Notes under the pieces: model-generated
The model's input: only the letters and a program-made list of their open reading frames with translations
What the model was told of the DNA's origin: nothing
Database searches by the model: none
Assembly (NCBI RefSeq): GCF_002727065.1
Contig: NZ_PDVP01000003.1
Span: 420,331-484,330, forward strand
Reading direction: 5' to 3'
DNA: 64,000 nucleotides
From: Zhengella mangrovi
GTDB taxonomy: Bacteria; Pseudomonadota; Alphaproteobacteria; Rhizobiales; Rhizobiaceae
Program-made: the position numbers and the translations under genes
Shown: piece by piece, positions 26,715 through 35,258 of the stretch
Position numbering within the stretch: position 1 is the stretch's first letter
Layout of the letters: each line of letters starts with the position of its first letter

Positions 26715-28465
26715 TGGATCCCGTCACTCTTGCCGTCGTCCGTGGCGCACTCGAACAGATCGCCGACGAGATGGACCTGCATCTCATCCATGCGGCGATC
26801 TCGCCGATCATTTCCGAAACAAACGACTGTGCCCACGGCATCTTCCTCCCCGACACCGGCGAGACGGTTGCCCAGGGGCGCTTCGGACTGCCGGTCTTCC
26901 TCGCCAACATGCAGTTCACGGTGCAGAACCTGATCGGGCATGTCGCGACGGAGGGCGGCTTCCAGCCTGGCGACGTCTGGATCATGAACGATCCCTACCG
27001 CAGCGGCACCCACCTCCAGGACGTGGTGCTGGTGGCACCGCATTTCGTCGACGGCAAGCTCTTTGCCCTCCTGGCCAGCACAGGCCACTGGATGGACATC
27101 GGAGGCAGCGTTCCGGGGGGGTGGGCACCATCGGCGCAGGACATCCATACCGAGGGTCTCGTCATTCCGCCGGTCAAGCTCTACGAAAGCGGGACGCTGA
27201 ACCGCGCACTGGTATCTATGTTCACCGGCAATGTCCGGCTTCCAACCGAGATTGAGGGCGACATGTTCGCCATGGCCAACGTCTTCCACGTCGGCCGCCG
27301 CGGACTGGATGCCCTCGTGGAGAGATACGGAAGCGAAACGCTCGCGGCGTGCATCACCGAGATGAACGACCGGTCCGAACAGCAGATGCGGTCCTATATC
27401 GAGGAAATCCCGGATGGGACCTATTTCCACGAAGACTTCATGGACAACGACGGCATCGTAGACGAGCCGATCCGCATCGCGCTGTCCCTCACCGTCAAGG
27501 GCAGCTCGCTGCATTTCGATTTCTCGCAATCCGATCCCGCCGCTCGCGGCCCCCTGAACCTGGCGCGCTCCACCACCCAGTCGACCTGTTTCATCGCCTT
27601 GAAGCACATCTTCTCGGAAGTGCCCGTCAACGGCGGCGCATTCCGCCCCACCAGTTTCGACATTCGCGAAGGCTCCGTCGTATCGGCGGCCTATCCGTCT
27701 CCAGTGAGCGGCTATCTGGAACCGATCGGCCGGGTATTCGACGTCGTTCTCGGCGCGTTGGCGCAGGCCATCCCGGAGCGGACGCCGGCGCCGGCCTTCG
27801 GCACGGTCGGAGTCGTGACGGCCGGTGGCAGACATCCCGATACCGGAAACTACTTCGTCGCTGTCTTCCCCTACCCCGGTGGCTATGGCGGGCATTCGCA
27901 TGGCGATGGCCTCGTCAACGGAACGCCGCCGGTCTCCATGGCCAACTTCATGTCCATCGAGGCATCCGAGCATCGCTACCCGCTGCAATTCGATGAATAT
28001 GCATTGCGGCCCGATTCCGGTGGCGCCGGCAAGTTCCGGGGCGGCTGCGGCACACAGTACAAGTTCCGCGCGATGTCGGAATTCGTCGTTTCGGTTCTCG
28101 GCGACCGCCAGGACCACCTGCCCTTCGGGATTGCCGGCGGCGAACCGGCTGCCCCGAGCATCGTGCGCTTCGGCATCGACGGCAAGGACATGCGGCCTCC
28201 CATGCGATCCAAGGCCGAGAAGCAGAAACTCAGGCCGGGCGACTGGCTGTTCGCGGCATCGCCTGGCGGGGGGGGATTTGGGAATCCCCTCGACCGCACC
28301 CTGGACCTGGTCCAGGAAGACCTGGACCTGGGCTATATCTCGCGGCAGACGGCCGAAGAGGTGTACCGCGCCGTGGTCCGTAGTGAAACATCACCGAATG
28401 GCGCGGAGCGGCTGATCGTTGACATCGCGGCGAGCGAGGAGCGTCGGCGCGGCAAGGTGGCCTGA
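26714..28465 (+). CDS. hyuB: HyuB-type subunit (N-methylhydantoinase B / oxoprolinase family)
   Basis: A 583-residue partner of HyuA. Typical HyuB blocks are IISETNDCAHGIFLPDTGE, WIMNDPYRSGTHLQDVVLV and the C-terminal PGGGGFGNPLDR. It begins within the hyuA stop codon (TGATG), so the two are stoichiometrically coupled. The family includes hydantoinases, 5-oxoprolinase, caprolactamase-like enzymes and ketone carboxylases. Here no third (gamma) subunit gene follows, which argues against an acetone-carboxylase-type enzyme. Confidence 0.92.
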   Translation: MDPVTLAVVRGALEQIADEMDLHLIHAAISPIISETNDCAHGIFLPDTGETVAQGRFGLPVFLANMQFTVQNLIGHVATEGGFQPGDVWIMNDPYRSGTHLQDVVLVAPHFVDGKLFALLASTGHWMDIGGSVPGGWAPSAQDIHTEGLVIPPVKLYESGTLNRALVSMFTGNVRLPTEIEGDMFAMANVFHVGRRGLDALVERYGSETLAACITEMNDRSEQQMRSYIEEIPDGTYFHEDFMDNDGIVDEPIRIALSLTVKGSSLHFDFSQSDPAARGPLNLARSTTQSTCFIALKHIFSEVPVNGGAFRPTSFDIREGSVVSAAYPSPVSGYLEPIGRVFDVVLGALAQAIPERTPAPAFGTVGVVTAGGRHPDTGNYFVAVFPYPGGYGGHSHGDGLVNGTPPVSMANFMSIEASEHRYPLQFDEYALRPDSGGAGKFRGGCGTQYKFRAMSEFVVSVLGDRQDHLPFGIAGGEPAAPSIVRFGIDGKDMRPPMRSKAEKQKLRPGDWLFAASPGGGGFGNPLDRTLDLVQEDLDLGYISRQTAEEVYRAVVRSETSPNGAERLIVDIAASEERRRGKVA

Positions 28466-28579
28466 CCGGCGCTGAAACAGAATCCTCCCCTGGACGGGGC
28501 GGGAGCCCCCGGCCGCGAGACGCTCCGGTCCGCCAGCGCGGTCAGGAGCGTCACCGCTTACGCGGGCGGGGAGCCATGC

Positions 28580-28996
28580 TTACAGGATCATCTGCGTTTG
28601 CGTCACGATGGCGGCCAGTTTTCCGTCCTCGCGCAGGATCCGGGTTTGCCAGACCATGGTCTTGCGGCCCTTGTGCAAGGGTTCGCAGACGGCCTTGATC
28701 GTGCTCCCGACCTCGATCGCACGAAAGAAGTTGGTCTTGCTTTCGATCGTGGTGGTCGACTTGCCTTCGGCAAGATTGATGAAGGTGGCGGTTCCACCCA
28801 TGTTGTCGGCAAAGCCGATGATCGCACCGCCGTGCATGACACCGTTGCGGTTGCCCAGTTCCGGGGCCACCGTCAGTTCGGCCTCCACCCGGTCAGGGTC
28901 GGCGGAAACGATCCTGATGCCGAGAAGACGCCCATAGGGCGGTTGTTCTTCGGCAATCTGGTGCCTTCCCTCGTGATCCGGCGGGTTTTGCATCAT
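28580..28996 (-). CDS. PaaI-type hotdog thioesterase
   Basis: A 138-residue single-hotdog protein. The motif NRNGVMHGGAIIGFADNMGG matches PaaI/YdiI thioesterases: the HGG turn and a following Asp at the active site. It hydrolyses acyl-CoA, typically to rescue CoA from dead-end esters. The start MMQN at 28996 has GGAGGACAGAA in front and overlaps the CoA-transferase stop (ATGA). Long frames further upstream are shadows. Convergent with hyuB. Confidence 0.9.
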   Translation of the reverse strand: MMQNPPDHEGRHQIAEEQPPYGRLLGIRIVSADPDRVEAELTVAPELGNRNGVMHGGAIIGFADNMGGTATFINLAEGKSTTTIESKTNFFRAIEVGSTIKAVCEPLHKGRKTMVWQTRILREDGKLAAIVTQTQMIL

Positions 28997-30288
28997 TTCT
29001 GTCCTCCATTCTGGCGCTTTGTCGATGTCCGCTGCGAAAAGGCGCCCTGGTCCCGCGCTTCCGAGATTCTCGCCGCGTCGTAGCCGAGCAGGTCCCGCAG
29101 GATGTGATCCCTGTCGGCATCGAGGCGCGGTGCGGCCACGGGGTCCGCGACCGGCGTTGCCGACAATCGCAGGGGAGAGGCGATGTTCGGTACCTCGCCT
29201 CCGTCGGCACGCACAACACGGGTCACGACGTTCGTTTCGACGGCAAGCGGCGAACGCAATGCTTCGCCGATCGTGCGAACGGCGCCAACCGGAACGCGCC
29301 CTGCCCGCGCCTTTTCGATCCAGTGGTCCCGCGGTCTGCCAAGGAAAATCCCGGTCATGACACCGAAAAGCCTGTCGCGATTGGCATTTCGGTCGCGATT
29401 GGTGGCGTAGTGAGGGTCTTGCAACAGGTCCGGCCGGTCGAGCACGTGGGTCGCAAGCGCCTCCCAGGATTTCTGCGAACCGCAACTGACATAGATCGGT
29501 CCGCCATCGGCCGTTTCGAACATGCCGATCGGCGTGGCGACCGGCGCAGTATTGCCCTGGCGCACCGGATCACGTCCGCCCGCCAGGTAGTTCATCGGAA
29601 AATAGGCCAGCATGTTCAATGCCGTATCGAACATAGAAACCTCGACATACTGGCCGGCGCCTGTTCGCTCGCGCGCAAAAAGAGCCGCAAGCACGGCCAT
29701 GGTCCCGTTCATCGCGGCCCCGATATCGATGACCGGGCTTCCGGTTCGCATCGGCAGCCGGTCAGGGTCGCCCGTCAACGACGCAAATCCGCTTTCGGCC
29801 TGGAACACGGAATCGAATCCGGGCTGGTCGGAATGGCTGTTGCCCGAACCATACGCAGTGATCGCGCAATAGATGAGGCGCGGGTTGATCTGTTTCAGCG
29901 CGCCGTAGTCGATGCCCAGCCGGGACATGACACCGGGCGCGAAATTCTCCACGACGATATCTGCCCGGCGGACCAGGTCGTTCACGATGGCAGTTCCGCC
30001 TTCCGAAGCCAGGTTGAGGCAGATGCTTTTCTTTCCTCGATTGAGGCCGATGAAGTAGGGGCTTTCGCCATCGACGTCCGGCGGCTGGTAGCTACGCGTT
30101 TCGTCGCCGGTTCCGACGGCCTCGATCTTGATGACCTCGGCGCCGAGATCGGCCAGCACCTGGGTCGATGCGGGACCGGCAAGATAGCGCGTGAAATCGA
30201 CGACACGTACCCCCTGAAGGGCTAATGGCGCTTCCGGCGGTCTTGCCATATACAGGGGAGATTGCCGAAATGGTTGATTGGACGACAT
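28993..30288 (-). CDS. CaiB/BaiF (class III) CoA-transferase, second copy
   Basis: A 431-residue family III CoA-transferase with the catalytic Asp D159 (QPGFDSVFQAESG), VENFAPGVMSRLG and GAGQYVEVSMFDTALNMLA. It is clearly a different paralogue from the one at 21238. Coupled to the thioesterase by a 4-bp overlap. The promoter region upstream, shared with the divergent GntR gene, contains an inverted copy of the operator motif. Confidence 0.92.
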   Translation of the reverse strand: MSSNQPFRQSPLYMARPPEAPLALQGVRVVDFTRYLAGPASTQVLADLGAEVIKIEAVGTGDETRSYQPPDVDGESPYFIGLNRGKKSICLNLASEGGTAIVNDLVRRADIVVENFAPGVMSRLGIDYGALKQINPRLIYCAITAYGSGNSHSDQPGFDSVFQAESGFASLTGDPDRLPMRTGSPVIDIGAAMNGTMAVLAALFARERTGAGQYVEVSMFDTALNMLAYFPMNYLAGGRDPVRQGNTAPVATPIGMFETADGGPIYVSCGSQKSWEALATHVLDRPDLLQDPHYATNRDRNANRDRLFGVMTGIFLGRPRDHWIEKARAGRVPVGAVRTIGEALRSPLAVETNVVTRVVRADGGEVPNIASPLRLSATPVADPVAAPRLDADRDHILRDLLGYDAARISEARDQGAFSQRTSTKRQNGGQK

Positions 30289-30326
30289 TTTCTCTCTGAC
30301 CCTCCCGATCGTACTTTACATGGAAG

Positions 30327-30340
30327 TTTGGTCTTATAAT
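30327..30340 (-). promoter_or_regulatory. GntR-type operator between caiB-2 and gntR
   Basis: TTTGGTCTTATAAT is the reverse complement of ATTATAAGACCAAA, one mismatch from the acd/hyuA site ATTATCAGACCAAA. It lies between the divergent CoA-transferase and GntR genes, as expected for autoregulation. Confidence 0.5.
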
Positions 30341-30495
30341 ATTATATTCAATCGACATTGGCACGATTCCGCCAGTCAAGCCATCCGGCGTGCCGACCGG
30401 CCCGTAGAAAGCAGGCTGCGCGGTGATCGGGCCGCTGAACGGCAAGGCATTCCGGCCGGCGAACATCGGCGTGAAATCACGGCAAGGAGGCTCGT

Positions 30496-31248
30496 GTGAC
30501 CGCAAACAGGAAACTCGGCATCGGCGACAGGGAAAACGGCCAGATCGCTCCCATCTCTGTGCCAAAAGCTTCTGACATTCTCGCCGACCGCCTGCGGCAG
30601 ATCATCCTGTCGGGCGAAATCGAGCCGGGTGAATCCCTGCCGCCGGAGCGTGAACTGGTCAAGAGTTCGGGCCTGAGCCGCTCGTCTGTCCGCGATGCCT
30701 TGCGCGTTCTGGAAGTCGAAGGCCTGATCATCACCAAGCCCGGCCGCGCCGGAGGCTCCGTCGTCCAGCTTCCCGGCCGCGAGTCCATCGCGCGGTCCAT
30801 GCAACTCTTCGTCATGAGCAACGCGATCCAGCTCAATTCCCTGCTCGATTGCCGCATCGCCATCGAGCCGTTCCTGGCGGCCAAGGCGGCGGAAAACCAT
30901 ACCGAAGAAGAACTCGAGGAAATCCGCCGCATCAACGACGAGTTCGTGGCGACGACTGACAACATCGCCACCTACAAGCGGCTCAATCTCGAGTGGCACC
31001 TCGCGGTCGCCCGGGCGAGCGGCAACGAGATCCTCACGGCACTGATGGAGGCCATCTCGCAGCCCATTCTGGACACCGATGGCTATCAGCAGGTGACCAC
31101 GGACAAGGCCCGGCAGGAAGCCAAGCGGGCTCATACAGCGATCATCAAGGCCATCGCCGCCAGGGATCCGGAACTGGCGAGCCGCCGCATGGCTGCCCAT
31201 GTCGGCGCCTACGCCAAGGTCGTCAGCAAGATCGGGACCGGTCACTAG
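30496..31248 (+). CDS. GntR-family regulator, FadR/FCD type
   Basis: A 250-residue regulator. The winged HTH spans about residues 25-95 (LRQIILSGEIEPGESLPPER, SGLSRSSVRDALRVLEVEG), followed by an FCD domain with ligand-site residues in the NLEWHLAVARASGNE and REAKRAHTAII-like helices. The GTG start at 30496 is 4-8 nt after AAGGAGG. Divergent from the CoA-transferase/thioesterase pair. It is the best candidate for binding the GTC-N-GAC palindromes at 24.5, 30.3, 32.5, 37.6 and 38.6 kb, because FCD-GntR proteins favour that core. Confidence 0.9.
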   Translation: MTANRKLGIGDRENGQIAPISVPKASDILADRLRQIILSGEIEPGESLPPERELVKSSGLSRSSVRDALRVLEVEGLIITKPGRAGGSVVQLPGRESIARSMQLFVMSNAIQLNSLLDCRIAIEPFLAAKAAENHTEEELEEIRRINDEFVATTDNIATYKRLNLEWHLAVARASGNEILTALMEAISQPILDTDGYQQVTTDKARQEAKRAHTAIIKAIAARDPELASRRMAAHVGAYAKVVSKIGTGH

Positions 31249-31312
31249 GAATCCTGTCCGCCACCCGATCCTGCCGGAAGTAGTCACGTTTGCCTGGCTC
31301 ATCCCTCTGCCC

Positions 31313-32332
31313 TCAAGGGGAACCGGCGATGGTTACAACCACCTTGCCTGAAACCGACCGTGTCGACAGCTGGTCAATGGCCTCCGGCGCTGCCTCGAGC
31401 GGGTAGCGGCCATGGATCCGAGGCCGGATCCGGCCCTGCCCGTACAGGTCCAGCAGTTCCGAAACGGCCCGCGCGTGGGCCACGGGCTCGTTCTCGATAT
31501 GGGACCCCCAGAACACGCCGCGGATGTCGCATTCCTTCAGGAGTGGCAGGTTGAACGGGACTGCCGGGATCCCGGCGGGGAAGCCGACCACAAGATAGCG
31601 CCCGCCGCGTATGATGCTGCGCAGCGCCGGCTCGGCATAGGTCCCGCCAACGGGATCGTAGATGACATCCGGCCCGGCGCCATCGAAAGACGCCCGGATC
31701 TGCGCTGTGAAAACGCGTTGCGCTTCCCTGTCGAGAGGGCCGCCGGGATAGACGATGCCGGTGTCGGCCCCCTTTTCCAGTGCGGGTTCGAGCTTGTCCT
31801 GCGACGATGCGGCTGCCACGACCGTGGCGCCGAGAGCCTTGCCGAGTTCCACCGCGGCCAGTCCGACGCCGCCGCCGGCACCCAGCACGAGCAGCCTCTC
31901 GCCAGCGACCAGTTCCGCGCGGTCGCGCAGCGCATGCCACGACGTGCCGTAGACCATCAGGAAGGCGGCCGCCTCGTCCATTGGCATGGCATCGGGAATT
32001 GGAAAACACTTGCCTGCCGGCACGATCACGTATTCGGCCATTCCGCCCCATCCGGTCATGGCCATGATCCGCGCTCCCCGTTCAAGTGCCGTCACCCCGG
32101 GACCCGTGGCATCCACCAACCCGGCAATCTCTGCTCCTGGTGAAAACGGCCGGTCGGGCTTGAACTGGTACCGGTCCGAAATGATCAGGACATCCGGATA
32201 GTTGACACCGACGGCACAGACGCGGATCCGGACCTCCCCGGCCTTCGGTTCGGGAACCGGTACCTCTCGCAATTCCAGAAGCTCCGTGCCACCCGGCACC
32301 ACGCTCTGGACCGCTTTCATCATGCCGGACAT
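31313..32332 (-). CDS. zinc-free medium-chain reductase (quinone oxidoreductase/enoyl reductase-like)
   Basis: A 339-residue MDR-superfamily NADPH oxidoreductase. An N-terminal GroES-like domain (VPEPKAGEVRIRVCAVGVNY) is followed by a Rossmann domain with LVLGAGGGVGLAAVELGKAL. The structural-zinc Cys cluster and catalytic-zinc ligands are absent, so it is the quinone-oxidoreductase or trans-enoyl reductase type. The start MSGMMKAV has CAGGAG 7 nt upstream. The promoter carries an exact ATTGTCGGACAAA site, so it belongs to the same regulon. Substrate unknown. Confidence 0.9.
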   Translation of the reverse strand: MSGMMKAVQSVVPGGTELLELREVPVPEPKAGEVRIRVCAVGVNYPDVLIISDRYQFKPDRPFSPGAEIAGLVDATGPGVTALERGARIMAMTGWGGMAEYVIVPAGKCFPIPDAMPMDEAAAFLMVYGTSWHALRDRAELVAGERLLVLGAGGGVGLAAVELGKALGATVVAAASSQDKLEPALEKGADTGIVYPGGPLDREAQRVFTAQIRASFDGAGPDVIYDPVGGTYAEPALRSIIRGGRYLVVGFPAGIPAVPFNLPLLKECDIRGVFWGSHIENEPVAHARAVSELLDLYGQGRIRPRIHGRYPLEAAPEAIDQLSTRSVSGKVVVTIAGSP

Positions 32333-32483
32333 GTCTTTCTCCTGTCGAACGCACAGAGTGAAACGCTACCCGACCGGTGTCAGGGCACGCGAATACCGGC
32401 GCGCTTCCTGTCCTGCCGGGACGGGCCGCGAAGGCCCGTTCCCCAGCAGTCATTCTCCATCGAAAGATCGATCTGTCAATCCG

Positions 32484-32496
32484 ATTGTCGGACAAA
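32484..32496 (+). promoter_or_regulatory. GntR-type palindromic operator upstream of the MDR gene
   Basis: ATTGTCGGACAAA has arms ATTGTC/GACAA(A) around a central G. The flank ATCTGTCAATCCG immediately before it is also identical to the flank of the site at 38600, giving a shared 25-bp block. Confidence 0.65.
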
Positions 32497-32623
32497 TAAA
32501 AGGAAATGACCGTACAGGAACCTGCGGGCCATTACCGTCGCGACAGCGTTGCGCCACGGTCGCGAAAGACATCGCCGGCCAAGGCGGGAAAGACGCGAAA
32601 GAGGGGGTGGGGTCCGACCGCGA

Positions 32624-33355
32624 CTACTGGTGCTGGCCGATGGAATCCTCGAAGGCGCGCCCGGCCATGAGCCATCCGCGGTGCAGGTCTTCGAGATGGC
32701 GCTCCATCCATGCAACCGCTTCGTCGCCATCACCGCCCCGAAGGGCTTTGACAATCGCCCGATGGGCTTCGAGGTTGCGCAGCGGCGCCTGCTTCAACTG
32801 CCGGCCGATCTCGACATAGGGCCGGAACAGCAATTGCCCGATCGGCTCCCGCGCCAGCACGAGGGCCCGGTTTCCGGTGAAGCTGGCCAGCATCGTGTGG
32901 AATTCGGTGTCCAGCTTGTCGGCCGGCTTCTTCGCCGCGACCGCCTTGGCCATGGCCTCGATGTTCGCGTCGAGCGCATCGAGCTGCTCGCCGGTGATCT
33001 TCCCGGCCAGCAGTGAAACGCTGAGCGGTTCGAGGACCCTCGCCACCTCCCAAAGATCACTGAAGCGGACATCGTTGAGAAGCAGAGCCCGTTCCAGCCG
33101 CGGGGAAATGTCCTGGCCGGTGGGAACCGTGATCAGCAGCCGCTTGCGGCCTTCACGGCGGAGCAGCCCTTCGGATTCGAGCTGCCTGATGCCTTCGCGC
33201 ACCGTGGACCGGTTCACGCCGAACTGTGTCGCCAGTTCTGTTTCGCTCGGCAATTGCTCGCCGGGCTTGAGTTGTCCGCCGACGATGAGCTTCTGCAACT
33301 CCTCGGAAACGACCTGGTACGCCGGCGCAATCTTGAGTTTGGCAATCTCGACCAT
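32624..33355 (-). CDS. GntR-family regulator, FCD type, second copy
   Basis: A 243-residue regulator with a winged HTH (LKPGEQLPSETELATQFGVN, RSTVREGIRQLESEGLLRRE) and an FCD domain (DLWEVARVLEPLSVSLLAGK, LDTEFHTMLASFTGNRA, NLEAHRAIVKAL). The start MVEIAKLK is at 33355. It lies between the MDR gene and the acyl-CoA ligase, same strand as both. A palindrome (33382-33397) lies just upstream of its start, perhaps for autoregulation. It could co-regulate with, or compete with, the GntR at 30496. Confidence 0.9.
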   Translation of the reverse strand: MVEIAKLKIAPAYQVVSEELQKLIVGGQLKPGEQLPSETELATQFGVNRSTVREGIRQLESEGLLRREGRKRLLITVPTGQDISPRLERALLLNDVRFSDLWEVARVLEPLSVSLLAGKITGEQLDALDANIEAMAKAVAAKKPADKLDTEFHTMLASFTGNRALVLAREPIGQLLFRPYVEIGRQLKQAPLRNLEAHRAIVKALRGGDGDEAVAWMERHLEDLHRGWLMAGRAFEDSIGQHQ

Positions 33356-33381
33356 CTTGAATCAGAACCCCTCGCCTCGGA

Positions 33382-33397
33382 TTCGGTCTTAACCGAA
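33382..33397 (-). promoter_or_regulatory. palindrome TTCGGT-N4-ACCGAA upstream of second GntR gene
   Basis: TTCGGTCTTAACCGAA has perfect 6-bp arms, 27 bp upstream of the start codon. It differs from the ATTGTCGGACAAT sites, which suggests the two GntR proteins have different operators. Confidence 0.4.
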
Positions 33398-33587
33398 CTG
33401 ATGGAAGGTTGAAAGGCAGCTTGGAGACACCCCTGAGGCTCTCAACGGATGACAGCAACCCGGCCGCCTGCGTTCGCCCGGACGGCAGGCGACGGAACAC
33501 CGCCTGCCAACCAGGCGAACGGGGAACCGCGGAAAGCGTCGCTGAAACGGCCTGAGTTCGCGGCCGCCAGGCCCGATGACGGGCACC

Positions 33588-35171
33588 TCATCGCTCCGCT
33601 TCCCAGCGTTTCATCAGCGGCTCGCGCAGGGCTTTCTTGTCCACCTTGCCGTTCGGGTTGCGGGGAAGCGGCTCGGTAGAAACATCGAGTGTTTCCGGGA
33701 CCTTGTAGTCGGACAGCCGGTCCCGGCACCAGGCTTGCAGTTCGGCGGCGCCGACCTCTTCCCGAACCACGACGGTGGCATGGACACGTTCCCCCAGCAC
33801 CGGGCAGGGCTTGGCAAGGGCGGCGGCCTCGATCACGGCCGGGTGGTCGGTGAGGACGTTTTCAAGTTCAGCCGAGTAGATCTTGTGTCCGCCGCGATTG
33901 ATCATGTCCTTGGCACGGTCCAGAACGCGGATGAAACCGTCTTCATCAGCACGGCCGATGTCGCCGGACCGCCAGAAACCGCCGACGAACGCCTTTTCTG
34001 TGGCTTCGGGATTGTTCCAGTAGCCCCGGACCACATTCGGCCCCTTGAGCCAGATCTCGCCTTCCGTGCCCGCCGGCACCTCGACACCGTTATCATCCAT
34101 GATGAGCGCCCGGGTTCCCGGCAGCGGGCAGCCGACATACTCCCGCTTTTCATAGGCGTATTCGGGCGGCGTGATCAGCTGGGCGACGATGCTTTCCGTG
34201 GAGCCATAGCAATTGGCGAAACCCAGACCCGGCACCGTTGCGGCCAGGCGGCGGATTGTCGGTTCCGGCATCGGAGCCCCGCCATAGGCGGCCAGGCGCC
34301 AGGCTTTCAGGTTCCTTTGGCCAAAGTCCGGTTGCAGGAGGCACAGGTTGTACATCGCTGGGACCATCAGCGTGTAGGTCATGCGCTCGGCCTCGGCAAG
34401 ATCGAGGAAGGCGCTCGCCTTGAAGCCATTCATGATGATCAGCGTGGCACCGGCGCGCATGGGCGCGCAAATCAGTGCAGCAATGCCCGTGACGTGGTTC
34501 AGGGGCACACAGGCGACCACCCGGTCGGCGGGTGTCAGCCGCATGGCCGCTTCGTAGTACATCGCCGCATGGACCAGCGCGAGGTGGGTCAGCATCGCCC
34601 CCTTTGGCTTGCCCGTGGTGCCGGAGGTGTGCAGGACGAGGGCGACCTCGTCCTCCCCCGGCAGGTCGTCGGGAACCGGCAGGGCGCCGTCGCCCGACAG
34701 CGCATCGAACGCGACGGACGCACACCCCTGGCGGTCGTCTCCGTCCGGCACGAGTGCGGCGAGCGCGGCATCGTGGAGCAGCAGCCGCGCCGTGCAATTG
34801 GCGATCGCATAAGCCACTTCCGGCCGGCTGGACCGGATCGAGACAGGAACGGCGACAGCGCCGAGGCGGAAGAGAGCGAACAGGGCGATGACGAAGTCGG
34901 CGCTGTTCCCCATCACCATGGTGACGCGGTCGCCTCTCGCGATGCCCCTGGCCGAAAGCGCCCTCGCCGCGGCTTCGACATCCGCGGACAGCTCGCGCCA
35001 TGTCAGGCGGCGGTCGCCATCGACGATCGCTTCCACCTCCGGATGCCGTTCAAGCGAGTCCGCGAGCAGCCGGTAGAGATTGTCCGGCCGGTCCGTGAAG
35101 CAATCGATGACACGGGTGCCGTAGTGAGCTTCCGCGCGCATCGCCGGAAACAGGCTTCTGTCCCAACTCAT
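33588..35171 (-). CDS. AMP-forming acyl-CoA synthetase
   Basis: A 527-residue ANL-superfamily ligase. The P-loop-like motif HTSGTTGKPKGAM, the A5 region NCYGSTESIV, GYWNNPEATEKAF and the C-terminal catalytic-Lys motif RNPNGKVDKKALREP are all present, so it should adenylate a carboxylic acid and form its CoA thioester. The start MSWDRSLF at 35171 has GGGAGGAGCGCAGGG directly upstream. It is followed upstream by an ACAD11-like dehydrogenase and an APH-type kinase on the same strand, suggesting it activates their substrate (possibly a 4-hydroxy acid). Confidence 0.92.
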   Translation of the reverse strand: MSWDRSLFPAMRAEAHYGTRVIDCFTDRPDNLYRLLADSLERHPEVEAIVDGDRRLTWRELSADVEAAARALSARGIARGDRVTMVMGNSADFVIALFALFRLGAVAVPVSIRSSRPEVAYAIANCTARLLLHDAALAALVPDGDDRQGCASVAFDALSGDGALPVPDDLPGEDEVALVLHTSGTTGKPKGAMLTHLALVHAAMYYEAAMRLTPADRVVACVPLNHVTGIAALICAPMRAGATLIIMNGFKASAFLDLAEAERMTYTLMVPAMYNLCLLQPDFGQRNLKAWRLAAYGGAPMPEPTIRRLAATVPGLGFANCYGSTESIVAQLITPPEYAYEKREYVGCPLPGTRALIMDDNGVEVPAGTEGEIWLKGPNVVRGYWNNPEATEKAFVGGFWRSGDIGRADEDGFIRVLDRAKDMINRGGHKIYSAELENVLTDHPAVIEAAALAKPCPVLGERVHATVVVREEVGAAELQAWCRDRLSDYKVPETLDVSTEPLPRNPNGKVDKKALREPLMKRWEAER

Positions 35172-35258
35172 CCCTGCGCTCCTCCCTGTGAGCAGCAACC
35201 TGGTCAACCGCGAGGCCGGCGCCCTGTCATCGCGCGCCGACGGCTGGCAGCGGCACGG

